From Clostridia bacterium (GTDB lineage Bacteria; Bacillota; Clostridia; Oscillospirales; SIG627): 42,385 nucleotides of DNA. The stretch spans positions 1 through 42,385 of the forward strand of contig JAFSGN010000012.1 of the NCBI GenBank assembly GCA_017440805.1, given 5' to 3'. The position numbers and the translations under genes are program-made. Below, in pieces: positions 18,246 through 26,425 of the stretch; within the stretch, counting starts at the first letter, position 1, and each line of letters starts with the position of its first letter. The notes below the pieces were generated by a model, which saw only the letters and a program-made list of their open reading frames with translations, searched no databases and had not been told where the DNA came from.

Positions 18246-20705
18246 TTATTGGTTAACTGTATACACGACTTTGCCGTTATCAAGTTCTGCACTCACACAG
18301 TCGCCCGCCTTTACTTTGCCTTCAAGAAGAACATTTGAAAATGTATCTTCTATATTTCTCTGAATGGAACGGCGTAAGGGTCTTGCACCGTACACCATAT
18401 CAAATCCGGATTCGGCAAGAAAAGATACAACCTCGGGTGAAAAAGTTATTTTTATATCAAGAGCATTTATTCTCGAGGTGATTTCCGAAAGCATATTTTT
18501 TGCTATGAGTTCGATATTTTCACGGGAAAGTTTGCGGAATATTATTATATCGTCAATTCTATTAAGAAATTCTGGACGGAATGTCTTTTTCAGACTGTCC
18601 ATAACATTGATTTCGGTTTGCTTTGCCTCTGTTTCTCCCGTAGGAGTTTCGCCGAATCCAAGCATTTTCTTGTCTGTTATATCTCTTGCACCTACATTTG
18701 ATGTGAGAATAATAACAGTATTTTTAAAGTCGGTTTTTCTGCCCTGTGCATCGGTGAGAACACCGTCTTCAAGAATTTGAAGAAGAATATTGAACACATC
18801 GGGGTGTGCTTTTTCTATTTCGTCAAAAAGAACTACGGAATATGGGTTTCTGCGTATTTTTTCGGTGAGTTGTCCGCCTTCGTCATAGCCGACATAGCCG
18901 GGAGGGGAACCGATAAGTTTGGATACGCTGTGTTTCTCCATAAATTCCGACATATCTACGCGTATCATCTTATTGACATCGCCGAACATAACATCTGCCA
19001 ACGCCTTACAAAGTTCGGTTTTACCAACACCCGTAGGCCCTGAAAAGATGAATGAACCCACCGGCCTTTTGGGGTCTTTAAGACCTGTGCGGCTGCGTCG
19101 TATAGCACGGGATACTGCTTCAACCGCATTATCCTGACCGATAACCCTTTGCTTTAATACAGTTTCCAGATTAAGAAGTTTTTCGGACTCTTCCTGCATC
19201 AGTCTTTTTACGGGAATATTTGTCCACTGGGTAACAATATCGGCTATATCTTCGGAGGTTATCTGAAGTTTTATATCGCTTTGCTGTTGTTCCCATTGTT
19301 TTTTTTCTTTGTCAAGTTCCACATTTAACTGTTTGATTCTGTCACGGCACTCTGAGGCTTTTTCAAATTCCTGACTTCGTGCATATTTATCCCGCTTTGC
19401 GTTTTCTTCTTTGATTTCGGACTCTATTTTCTTTATAACAGACGGGGGAGCATAATTGGCAATACGCTTTTTGGAACAAGCCTCGTCAACTAAGTCTATG
19501 GCTTTATCGGGCAAATATCGGTCATTTATATATCGCTTTGACATTTTAACAGATGCTACTACTGCATCGTCGGTAATTTTTACCTTGTGATGTGCTTCGT
19601 ATTTATCCCGTATGCCCATGATGATTTCTATAGCATCATCTTCACTGGGCTCTCCTACGGTTACGGACTGAAACCGCCGTTCCAGTGCAGGGTCTTTTTC
19701 TATATATTTACGATATTCATTTATGGTCGTAGCACCTATTACCTGAAGTTCTCCTCTTGCAAGAGAGGGCTTCAGAATATTTGCCGCATCTACTGCACCT
19801 TCTGCCGAACCTGCACCCACCAGAGTGTGAATCTCGTCTATAAACAGTATAACATTTTGTGCTTTTACAACCTCTGAAACTATATTTTTTATTCTTTCTT
19901 CAAACTCTCCGCGGTATTTTGTACCTGCCACCATACCGGCAATATCAAGAGTTATAACTTTCTTGTCTGCAAGATTTTCCGGAACATCTCCCGATACAAT
20001 GCGTTGTGCAAGACCTTCCGCAACAGCGGTTTTTCCTACACCTGCCTCACCGATAAGACAGGGATTGTTTTTCGTACGGCGGGAAAGAATTTGTACCACT
20101 CGCTGCATTTCGTTATCTCTGCCTATAATAGGGTCAATCTTACCTTCTTTTGCAAGTTTTGTCAAATCTCTGCCAAACTGCTCAAGAGTTGGAATATTTT
20201 TGTTTTGCTGATTGTTTGTGCTGTGCGGTTGATGGCCTGATGGTCCGTGATATGAGGCAGTATCACCGCTTATGGACTCCAGGTAATTCAGCAGTTCTCT
20301 TATGGTCTCTTTTATGTCCGTACCCATCGCTGTGAGAATTCTTGTGCCTACCGAATCCTGCATTTTCAAAAGGGAAAGAAGAATATGTTCTGTCCCTGCA
20401 AGATTCTGACGGTAACGACGGGACTCATAATAAGCATTCTGTATTATTCCTTTGGTACGGGAGGTCATATCACTCGCGGACAAACGGGTTCTTTCTCCTT
20501 CTCCGCAGACTTCTGAAACCTTTTCCCGCGTTGCTTGAAAAGTGATACCTTGTTTTTCAAGAATTGATTGTGCTGCACATCCGTTTTCGGATAACAGTCC
20601 TAAAAGTATATGTTCACTGCCGATATAGGTATGCCCCAGTTCTTCTGCAATTCGTTGGGAAGCATTTATGGCATTGGTTGCCCGTTCTGTAAATCTGTTG
20701 TTCAT
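18246..20705 (-). CDS. clpC: ATP-dependent Clp protease ATPase subunit ClpC
   Basis: AAA+ unfoldase that feeds ClpP and, with McsA/McsB, degrades arginine-phosphorylated proteins; 819 aa. Two N-terminal Clp_N repeats (residues 1-145) precede a Gln/His/Ser linker. First ATPase has GEAGVGKTA near 220 and VILFIDEIH; a middle domain at about 405-475 contains a UVR-like helix ([12 protein letters not shown]), which marks ClpC rather than ClpB. Second ATPase has GPTGVGKTE near 555 and [15 protein letters not shown]. The ClpP-docking loop is probably the MLGFG segment near 685. Last gene of ctsR-mcsA-mcsB-clpC, all under CtsR. Confidence 0.98.
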   Translation of the reverse strand: MNNRFTERATNAINASQRIAEELGHTYIGSEHILLGLLSENGCAAQSILEKQGITFQATREKVSEVCGEGERTRLSASDMTSRTKGIIQNAYYESRRYRQNLAGTEHILLSLLKMQDSVGTRILTAMGTDIKETIRELLNYLESISGDTASYHGPSGHQPHSTNNQQNKNIPTLEQFGRDLTKLAKEGKIDPIIGRDNEMQRVVQILSRRTKNNPCLIGEAGVGKTAVAEGLAQRIVSGDVPENLADKKVITLDIAGMVAGTKYRGEFEERIKNIVSEVVKAQNVILFIDEIHTLVGAGSAEGAVDAANILKPSLARGELQVIGATTINEYRKYIEKDPALERRFQSVTVGEPSEDDAIEIIMGIRDKYEAHHKVKITDDAVVASVKMSKRYINDRYLPDKAIDLVDEACSKKRIANYAPPSVIKKIESEIKEENAKRDKYARSQEFEKASECRDRIKQLNVELDKEKKQWEQQQSDIKLQITSEDIADIVTQWTNIPVKRLMQEESEKLLNLETVLKQRVIGQDNAVEAVSRAIRRSRTGLKDPKRPVGSFIFSGPTGVGKTELCKALADVMFGDVNKMIRVDMSEFMEKHSVSKLIGSPPGYVGYDEGGQLTEKIRRNPYSVVLFDEIEKAHPDVFNILLQILEDGVLTDAQGRKTDFKNTVIILTSNVGARDITDKKMLGFGETPTGETEAKQTEINVMDSLKKTFRPEFLNRIDDIIIFRKLSRENIELIAKNMLSEITSRINALDIKITFSPEVVSFLAESGFDMVYGARPLRRSIQRNIEDTFSNVLLEGKVKAGDCVSAELDNGKVVYTVNQ

Positions 20706-20742
20706 AGTTTGTTTCCTTTCTTGTCAGGATTTCAGATGACTT

Positions 20743-21720
20743 TTAATCTTCAAAAATCTCCTTTATTTTTTCCGCACGGTATATCCTTCGCTCAAAGCCG
20801 TCGGTAATATGGGAGTTGTCGGCCATTATTATTGCCGAGAGCAGGGTGTTGAGCGTACCGTAGAGTTTTTCCGGAGAAATATCCTTGATAATGCCGCAGG
20901 TTATTCCGACAGACAGGTCGGTAAGTATATCAAAAAATTCTTTTTCACTCAATATTTTAGCACTCTTGGCAATAGCATGTGAACGCAGGATTTTGTCCTC
21001 GGTCCGTATAGGATATTTCTCATGTATGTTTTTTCTTGCTTTGTGTTCACTGTCTACAATCTTTTCGGTAATTTTTTTAAGGTCCTGTATAATTTCATTC
21101 TCGGTTTTTCCCATAGAACGCATATTTGAAATCTGATATATAAAACCTCCGGTGTTACTGCCCTCGCCATACATTCCTCTTACGGTATATCCCAGTCCCG
21201 AAAGAGAGGTGACCAGGCTTTCCAGCCCATCGCTTTTTGCAAGACCGGGAAGATGTACCATCACTGATGCCCGCAATGCACAGCCTAAGTTGGTAGGGCA
21301 GGCGGTAAGATATCCGAGTGATGCGTCAAAAGCAAACATAAACTTCTCATCTATGAAGTCATCGGCAAGATTAACATTTTCATATGCCTTGTCAAGACAG
21401 AATCCGGGCAGAATGCTTTGTATTCTGAATACATCTTCTTCGTTTATCATAATACTCAGATTTGAACCGGTGATAAGTTCTTTTCCGTCCGCAGAAACTG
21501 CAAATTCACGGCTGACAAGATGTTTTTCCACCAGGGCAGTTCTCATTTGAAGATTCAATGAAGAAAAATGGGCAATACCAAAATTTTTATTATCGCAAAA
21601 CGCCTGACGGACTTTATCGCATATTTCTTTTTTTTGTTGAATACTGCTTCTGTTGGGGAACGGATAATCTGCAAGATTACGGGCAAGTCTCACACGGGAG
21701 GAGATAACTACATCATTCAT
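20743..21720 (-). CDS. mcsB: Protein arginine kinase McsB
   Basis: Phosphagen-kinase-fold enzyme that phosphorylates Arg side chains, marking proteins such as CtsR for ClpCP; 325 aa, somewhat shorter than the usual 350-360. It starts with VISSRVRLARNLADYPFP, the family signature. Catalytic-domain segments include TACPTNLGCALRASVMVHLP near residue 140, with the conserved Cys and nucleotide-binding Arg, and GSNTGGFIYQISN near 191. ATG 21720 lies 1 base from the mcsA stop, so the two are translationally coupled. Activity depends on McsA, encoded just before it. Confidence 0.96.
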   Translation of the reverse strand: MNDVVISSRVRLARNLADYPFPNRSSIQQKKEICDKVRQAFCDNKNFGIAHFSSLNLQMRTALVEKHLVSREFAVSADGKELITGSNLSIMINEEDVFRIQSILPGFCLDKAYENVNLADDFIDEKFMFAFDASLGYLTACPTNLGCALRASVMVHLPGLAKSDGLESLVTSLSGLGYTVRGMYGEGSNTGGFIYQISNMRSMGKTENEIIQDLKKITEKIVDSEHKARKNIHEKYPIRTEDKILRSHAIAKSAKILSEKEFFDILTDLSVGITCGIIKDISPEKLYGTLNTLLSAIIMADNSHITDGFERRIYRAEKIKEIFED

Positions 21721-21721
21721 A

Positions 21722-22207
21722 TCATATGTCCTCCTTCTGAGACTTTATTTCCTTGATTTTATCGCGAAGTTCTGCTGCTTTCTCGTAATCTTCCGTTACA
21801 ACAGCCTGAGCAAGTAAACTTCTCAGTTCTTCTAATCTGTCGGAAACTTTTACCGGTATGGATTTCGGGCGTTTTCCTACATGGGAAAATCCGCCGTTTA
21901 TTTTTCTGAGATATTGTTCGGATTCCTTACGGAAAATATTGTAGCATTCTCCGCATCCGTATTTTGAATTTTCACAGATTTCGCTGAATTTTGTTCCGCA
22001 TGAGGAGCATTTTTTTATTTGCGGGACAGAGGCTGATGTTCCGAAGAAAAACGGATTGAACAATGAATGCATTCCGCTGTGGTCGGAGGAATTAATGTTT
22101 TCCTTTGCCGCACATTCTGAACACAGTGCTACCATATTTATGTTTCCGTTTATATTGGTTTTTAAAAAGTATGTTGCAGGTTTTGAGCAATTCTGGCACT
22201 TATACAA
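21722..22207 (-). CDS. mcsA: McsA, zinc-binding activator of McsB
   Basis: Adaptor that activates the arginine kinase and links it to ClpC, 161 aa. Four zinc-ligand pairs are visible: YKCQNCSKPA, LCSECAAKE, KCSSCGTKF and YGCGECYN. The C-terminus has a UVR motif (TEDYEKAAELRDKIKEIK), the ClpC-contacting element. The open frame extends back to 22249 inside ctsR, but GGGGG at 22216-22220 is 8 nt from TTG 22207, which gives the family-type start MYKCQNC. It therefore begins 13 bases after the ctsR stop with a TTG codon. Confidence 0.93.
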   Translation of the reverse strand: MYKCQNCSKPATYFLKTNINGNINMVALCSECAAKENINSSDHSGMHSLFNPFFFGTSASVPQIKKCSSCGTKFSEICENSKYGCGECYNIFRKESEQYLRKINGGFSHVGKRPKSIPVKVSDRLEELRSLLAQAVVTEDYEKAAELRDKIKEIKSQKEDI

Positions 22208-22220
22208 TGTTTGTTCCCCC

Positions 22221-22676
22221 TTATTCTTTGAGTAATACGAGTATAGCATTTTTAAACAAATCGGCTCTTATTTTGCATCTCAACTGCGGAGGAATCGAGG
22301 AAAAAGACGAATCCGAAAGAAGTATGTTCAGAAGTTCGGCTTCTCTTTTTGTGATTATTTCCTTGTCATACAGATTTAAAACAAAAGCACGGGATGCGTC
22401 GTTGTCAATGGAATTCCCGATAGCATTATAAAAATGCATAAGGTAGGTGTTGCGGTCCATCTTGACGCGGGTGATTTTTAAATATCCTCCTCCGCCTCTG
22501 CGGCTTTCTACTATGTATCCCCGTTCAGGAGTGAAACGGGAGGTAATAACATAATTTATCTGGCTCGGAACACATCCTGCTCGGGTTGCCAACTCATTTC
22601 TTCCGATTTCCAGTATTCCGTCATTTTGTTCCAGAAGTTCACTTATCATTTTTGCGACCATATCGGATATAAGCAT
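22221..22676 (-). CDS. ctsR: Transcription repressor CtsR
   Basis: Repressor of class III stress genes, 151 aa. N-terminal helix-turn-helix: LLEQNDGILEIGRNELATRAGCVPSQINYVITSRFT. The glycine-rich wing RRGGGGYLKI is the thermosensing, DNA-contacting loop. The C-terminal helical domain mediates dimerisation and is the target of McsB. First gene of its operon, preceded by two CtsR operators and a consensus SigA promoter, so it is autoregulated. Confidence 0.97.
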   Translation of the reverse strand: MLISDMVAKMISELLEQNDGILEIGRNELATRAGCVPSQINYVITSRFTPERGYIVESRRGGGGYLKITRVKMDRNTYLMHFYNAIGNSIDNDASRAFVLNLYDKEIITKREAELLNILLSDSSFSSIPPQLRCKIRADLFKNAILVLLKE

Positions 22677-22705
22677 ATATGAATCTCCTTTTGAAGAATT
22701 TGCTT

Positions 22706-22728
22706 TTTGACTTTGACTGTCTTTGACC
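22706..22728 (-). promoter_or_regulatory. CtsR operator 2 (promoter-downstream), three half-sites
   Basis: Read on the minus strand, GGTCAAAGACAGTCAAA (22712-22728) exactly fits the CtsR heptad pair (RGTCAAA, three bases, RGTCAAA). A third GTCAAA half-site follows directly at 22706-22711. It lies between the start of transcription and the ctsR start codon. Confidence 0.9.
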
Positions 22729-22741
22729 TTTGTCTAATTAT

Positions 22742-22769
22742 ATTATACTTGATTTCGCTTGAAAGTCAA
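22742..22769 (-). promoter_or_regulatory. Promoter of the ctsR-mcsA-mcsB-clpC operon
   Basis: Minus strand TTGACT (22764-22769), a 16-nt spacer and TATAAT (22742-22747), with a second overlapping TATAAT. The -35 lies inside CtsR operator 1. Confidence 0.85.
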
Positions 22770-22781
22770 AGTTGGTCAAAG
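22764..22781. promoter_or_regulatory. CtsR operator 1, overlapping the -35 box
   Basis: AGTCAAAGTTGGTCAAAG on the plus strand: two GTCAAA heptads with correct spacing. Bound CtsR would cover the -35 hexamer. It is oriented opposite to operator 2. Confidence 0.9.
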
Positions 22782-23008
22782 TGGTTTATAACTAATTAGA
22801 GGGATTTATATTAATTTAGATTCACTTTTCTCTGTTTATCTTAATTTATCTTAATAATACTGCATTTAATAATATTTGAGCAATGTATTATATTTTTTAA
22901 TTAAGAGAGTTTGAGAGCGGAGGTAGAGATTGCGTAACTGAGGCAAAGTATCAAATCACAAAATTCACAATAGGTACAAGAGATGAGAAAGCGGTTTGTA
23001 TGCCGTAG
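22782..23008. other. Intergenic region, nothing firm seen
   Basis: AT-rich. GCGGTTT occurs three times between 22991 and 23036 but with no clear order. No promoter, terminator or open frame is supported here, although a following gene remnant would need upstream coding sequence. Confidence 0.4.
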
Positions 23009-23410
23009 GCGGTTTATAAACATAGTCTGCGGTTTTCACTTCACAGTCAGTGGATTTATAACGGAGAGTCCCATTCCGAATGGAGCGACCTTGTCAAATA
23101 TGCAAAGTCGGATGCGGATTTGTTACGCAGAGAAATAGAATTGATTTCTCCCGATGTTATAGTTTGTTGTAATAATAGCAGTCTATTAAGAATCGTTTAC
23201 GGAGCAGGTGTTGACGAAAAAGGGAACATTCTTCATGATGGAATCATCGATAGACAATTTTATTGCTTTATGAACGAAAACGGATATTTGTGGTTTGATA
23301 ACAAGTTGATAATAGACTTCTACCATCCAGCAAACCAATTTCCTAAAATGATGAACTTTTATGCATTATGTTGTATTTATCAAAAAGCGTTAAAGGAGAA
23401 AAAACTATGA
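23009..23410 (+). pseudogene. C-terminal remnant of a uracil-DNA-glycosylase-like protein
   Basis: The frame is open from after TAG 23006-23008 and reads WIYNGESHSEWSDLVKYAKSDADLLRREIELISPDVIVCC, then FDNKLIIDFYHPANQFP. The pattern EIxLIxPDVIVCC followed by a late FYHPA resembles the C-terminal half of UDG-superfamily proteins (weak, from memory). No initiation codon with a ribosome site and no N-terminal domain are found upstream, so it looks like a 5'-truncated gene. TTG 23120 is the first possible start but has no ribosome site. It ends in ATGA, overlapping the next gene. Confidence 0.45.
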
Positions 23411-23586
23411 AATCAAAGAGTACATTACTGTTAATTGCATCTATAATTCTTGTGTTCGTCGGCTTTTTTGGAGTTGTTTTAGGTGTTGGCTCAGGAGAAA
23501 TTTCTGCTTGGTCTACTGTCGCCTTGATTTTCGGTAGAATTATATTCTTGCTTTGGATTGTTTATTTAACAAAGGTACAGTTATGA
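23407..23586 (+). CDS. Small membrane protein, two predicted helices
   Basis: 59 aa. AAAGGAG at 23393-23399 precedes ATG 23407 by 7 nt and lies inside the end of the preceding remnant; the ATGA overlap implies translational coupling. Two hydrophobic stretches (about residues 6-26 and 34-55) are separated by a Gly/Ser loop, and a Lys-rich N-terminus suggests N-inside topology. No family recognised. If the upstream gene is dead, this one may be expressed poorly or be part of the same decaying unit. Confidence 0.6.
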   Translation: MKSKSTLLLIASIILVFVGFFGVVLGVGSGEISAWSTVALIFGRIIFLLWIVYLTKVQL

Positions 23587-23632
23587 ACCTCGATACAGTT
23601 TCGTGATACTTACTAACAACAATTAAACTCTT

Positions 23633-23659
23633 GTCAAAGAGGGGGGCACCTCCTTTGAC
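23633..23659 (+). terminator. Likely terminator after the small membrane protein
   Basis: GTCAAAGAGG at 23633-23642 pairs with CCTCCTTTGAC at 23649-23659, allowing one bulge, followed by a short T-rich stretch. Confidence 0.5.
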
Positions 23660-23755
23660 TTTCTCATAATCAATTTATATATGTGTAGTGTCCGATCTCT
23701 TTTAAAAATTCAAAACTATAACCTGTCAACTGTTGGGTGGAATATATAAAAAATA

Positions 23756-23784
23756 TTGCAATTATTAATAAAATGTAGTATAAT
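23756..23784 (+). promoter_or_regulatory. Promoter of fucU
   Basis: TTGCAA (23756-23761), a 17-nt spacer and TATAAT (23779-23784), about 50 bases before the start codon. Confidence 0.75.
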
Positions 23785-23840
23785 TAATGTGTGCAGAAAC
23801 CAAAATGAGTATATGAAATAATAAAGGAGAATACAAATCA

Positions 23841-24269
23841 ATGCTTAAAAATATTCCTAAAATTCTGTCTCCCGAACTTATAAAGGTTCTATGCGAAATG
23901 GGACATGGAGATGAAATAGTAATTGCCGATGCAAATTTTCCCGCTTGTTCAGTATCTGAAAATTCGGTGCTTGTCCGTGCCGACGGTTTAGGGGGCTGCG
24001 AACTTCTGGATGCGATATTATCGCTTATTCCTCTTGACCAGTACGATACATGTAATTTTATGCTTATGCAAACGGTAGAGGGGGATGATAAGCCTCCGAT
24101 ATGGGAGGAATACAGAAAAATAATGAAAAAGTATGAAGATAAGGCGGAGTTTTCATTTATTCCGAGAATGGATTATTACGAGAGAGCAAAAAAGGCATAT
24201 GCGGTAGTTGCCGGTGGAGAAGAGCAGGTATATGCCAACATTATTCTTAAAAAAGGCGTAATAAAATAA
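23841..24269 (+). CDS. fucU: RbsD/FucU family sugar mutarotase (L-fucose mutarotase like)
   Basis: Cytosolic decameric enzyme that interconverts sugar anomers, 142 aa. Family signatures: CEMGHGDEIVIADANFPA near residue 18 (catalytic His), and the C-terminal ERAKKAYAVVAGGEEQVYANIILKKGV, which is closer to FucU than to RbsD. AAAGGAG lies before ATG 23841. It is a single gene with its own promoter; no fucose isomerase or kinase is adjacent, so the link to fucose or rhamnose use rests on family and on the carbohydrate genes elsewhere in the window. Confidence 0.88.
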   Translation: MLKNIPKILSPELIKVLCEMGHGDEIVIADANFPACSVSENSVLVRADGLGGCELLDAILSLIPLDQYDTCNFMLMQTVEGDDKPPIWEEYRKIMKKYEDKAEFSFIPRMDYYERAKKAYAVVAGGEEQVYANIILKKGVIK

Positions 24270-24288
24270 CAGACGGAAAATTGTAGTA

Positions 24289-24346
24289 AATCGGTTTGTC
24301 AAATTTATATTAAACCCTTGACAAACCGATTAAATTTTGATATAAT
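24289..24346 (+). promoter_or_regulatory. Consensus promoter with its -35 inside a 14-bp inverted repeat
   Basis: TTGACA (24318-24323), 17 nt and TATAAT (24341-24346): perfect hexamers. AATCGGTTTGTCAA (24289-24302) and its exact complement (24318-24331) form a palindrome with a 15-nt centre, the right arm covering the -35. It can serve as operator for the lipoprotein gene, as terminator of fucU, or both. Confidence 0.8.
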
Positions 24347-24376
24347 TTTTAAAAATACATACTAAGGAGAACAATT

Positions 24377-24796
24377 ATGAAAAAAACAAAAATTATAGCA
24401 TTAATTTTCGCATTGGTTGTTGTAGTAGGCGTTTTTGCTTCCTGTAACAGAGTTCAGAAGCGTATTGCAGGAGTTGAAATTACTGTTACCGGACCGGATA
24501 AAAGTATTATGGCAAGTGGTCTTGTTACAGTCGAAGGTGTTGACCCTACAGTTATGATTGCGATTGAGCAGTTCCTTCTCGAACAGGAAATGAATTTCAC
24601 AGAAGACTCATACGGAAACACACTTGTAATTATCGGTGATGTTGACAACAGCGACCCCAACAGTGAATATATCTGGTCATTCAAACTCAACGGAAAAGAC
24701 CCCGATTACGGTATGGCTGCAGAACTGGTTTATGACAAAGATAAGATTGATGTTTACTGCATGAAAAATCCTTTTGCAAATGCTGAAAAAGAATAA
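24377..24796 (+). CDS. Small lipoprotein, DUF4430-like
   Basis: 139 aa. A Lys-rich start, hydrophobic h-region and lipobox VFASC (Cys near residue 22) predict a lipid-anchored exported protein. The mature part has an ITVTGPDKS opening and SEYIWSFKLNGKDPDYGMAAELVYDKDKIDVYCM in part, which resembles the small beta-rich DUF4430 (transcobalamin-like) fold. No catalytic residues are evident; function unknown, possibly ligand binding or adhesion at the cell surface. AAGGAG lies before ATG. It stands alone between a strong consensus promoter and a good terminator, so high expression is expected. Confidence 0.75.
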   Translation: MKKTKIIALIFALVVVVGVFASCNRVQKRIAGVEITVTGPDKSIMASGLVTVEGVDPTVMIAIEQFLLEQEMNFTEDSYGNTLVIIGDVDNSDPNSEYIWSFKLNGKDPDYGMAAELVYDKDKIDVYCMKNPFANAEKE

Positions 24797-24806
24797 ATAA
24801 TGACGG

Positions 24807-24842
24807 GTCCTGCCGTACTGTTTTGTATGGCAGGACTTTATT
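24807..24842 (+). terminator. Terminator of the lipoprotein gene
   Basis: GTCCTGCCGTAC pairs with GTATGGCAGGAC (one G-T) around a 6-nt loop, then a T-rich run. Confidence 0.85.
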
Positions 24843-24875
24843 TAAGTAATATAACCAACATACAAGGTTCAGGAT

Positions 24876-25733
24876 ATGAAAATGCTGATGACTTCGGGAA
24901 GAACCTATGTTTCACGCGAACTTGCCCATTTTGACCCCGACAAAACTTTCAATTGCGGACAGTGTTTCCGCTTTGAAAAAGTATCGGATGGAGTCTGGGA
25001 GGGTGTTGCATACGGTAAATACATAAAAGTAACTAAAAATACAGATGATATCGTACTTTTCAGCGGCGTTGACGCAGAGGAATTCAATGCAGTATGGTAC
25101 GATTATTTTGACTGCTCTACGGATTATAATTTGATAGCCGACTCTTTGGAGAAAAGCGGCTACGATATAATGAATGAGGCGGTGAAGGTATCACGGGGAA
25201 TACGGATACTCAAACAGGATCCGTGGGAAACATTATGTTCATTCATTATTTCGCAAAACAACAATATACCCAGAATTAAGAAAATTATAAACAATATCTG
25301 CCGCGAGTATGGTGATAAAATTATTTCTCCCGACGGTCGTGAGTTTTACGGTTTTCCATCTGCAAGAACTCTTTTTGAAGCAGGTGAGGAAGCAATTTTT
25401 GCATTGAAAACAGGTTTCAGAGCAAAATACATATATGATGCGGCTAAAAAAGTTGCTTTGGGTGATATTGATATTAATGCGGCTTACGATATGGATATAC
25501 TTACCGCAAACGAGTACCTTAAGCAGATAAAGGGCGTTGGTGACAAAGTTGCCGCTTGTGTTTTGCTTTTTGCGTATCACAAAACCGAAAGTTTCCCTGT
25601 TGATATATGGGTAAAGAAAATACTAAAAAAATATTTTGGCGGAAATGTACCGCAATTCGGCATGTACGCAGGAATGGCACAGCAATATCTGTTTTATTAT
25701 GAGCGGTACATTATAGGCGGAATAAAGCAGTAA
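24876..25733 (+). CDS. 8-oxoguanine DNA glycosylase/AP lyase (OGG1 type)
   Basis: Base-excision repair enzyme removing oxidised guanine, 285 aa. The N-terminal OGG domain has FNCGQCFRF near residue 25. ISQNNNIPRI near 125 is the helix pair preceding the active site. The helix-hairpin-helix IKGVGDKVAACVLLFAYHK near 220 carries the catalytic Lys, and FPVDIWVKK near 240 the catalytic Asp. All key residues are present. Three in-frame ATG codons lie close together at the start; ATG 24876 is used with a weak site. It heads a run of plus-strand genes to 28336 with short gaps, possibly one operon. Confidence 0.93.
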   Translation: MKMLMTSGRTYVSRELAHFDPDKTFNCGQCFRFEKVSDGVWEGVAYGKYIKVTKNTDDIVLFSGVDAEEFNAVWYDYFDCSTDYNLIADSLEKSGYDIMNEAVKVSRGIRILKQDPWETLCSFIISQNNNIPRIKKIINNICREYGDKIISPDGREFYGFPSARTLFEAGEEAIFALKTGFRAKYIYDAAKKVALGDIDINAAYDMDILTANEYLKQIKGVGDKVAACVLLFAYHKTESFPVDIWVKKILKKYFGGNVPQFGMYAGMAQQYLFYYERYIIGGIKQ

Positions 25734-25758
25734 TACAAAATTAAAATCAGAGGGTTTT

Positions 25759-26388
25759 ATGGAATTAAAAACAACAGTAATAGCATTTATCTGTCCCGGT
25801 TGCGGAGAAACAATAGTTCGGGATATTAATATATTTTCATTGTCCGGCGGATGCGACATTGACTGTGACTGCGGGGAGACTTTGAATATAAAAGTTACCC
25901 AGAACAGAAAGGTTGTATTGTCTGTGCCCTGCCTTGCCTGTCCCGAATATCACACAATACGGCTTTCAAGTGCGTCTTTTTTCGACCGTGAATTATTCAC
26001 CGTACAATGTCCGTATACTGCACTTGATATATGTTACATTGGCCATCGGGATAAGGTGGAAAAAGCCGTTTCGGATAACAAGAAATATCTTGAAGAAACT
26101 TTCTCTGCAAATAAAAATGGAGAAATAGAACGGGATATACTACAGGAAATGTATGATAAGTACGACAATCCCATGGTAATGAACGATATACTGCTCATTA
26201 TCCGTGACTATATAACTGACGGTGCAGTTGAATGCGGGTGCGATAATACGGACAAACTCCGAATAGATATTGCGCGGGACCGTGTTGTACTGGCGTGTAA
26301 CGGATGCGGTAAGTCAAAGGAAATCCGGGCACTGACAGAAAATGATGTGACATATATGGCAGAACTGGATAAGATTGTTTTAAAATGA
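25759..26388 (+). CDS. Cysteine-rich zinc-ribbon protein of unknown function
   Basis: 209 aa, not recognised. Four Cys clusters: CPGCGE at residue 12, CDIDCDCGE near 32, CLACPEYH near 57, and near the C-terminus CGCDN followed by CNGCGKSKE. The first two pairs and the last two each look like a zinc ribbon flanking a charged helical middle (residues 100-160). No signal peptide or membrane segment. AGAGGG precedes ATG; 25 bases after the glycosylase gene and just before the radical SAM gene. A nucleic-acid or redox role would be guesswork. Confidence 0.7.
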   Translation: MELKTTVIAFICPGCGETIVRDINIFSLSGGCDIDCDCGETLNIKVTQNRKVVLSVPCLACPEYHTIRLSSASFFDRELFTVQCPYTALDICYIGHRDKVEKAVSDNKKYLEETFSANKNGEIERDILQEMYDKYDNPMVMNDILLIIRDYITDGAVECGCDNTDKLRIDIARDRVVLACNGCGKSKEIRALTENDVTYMAELDKIVLK

Positions 26389-26425
26389 TAAGGAGTTGGA
26401 AAAAATAAGTTTTTCCGTAAATAAT

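Noticed and set aside
23633..23659. A third CtsR operator (GTCAAAG and CTTTGAC)
   Set aside because: The heptads face each other as a hairpin rather than as the direct pair CtsR binds, and no stress gene follows.
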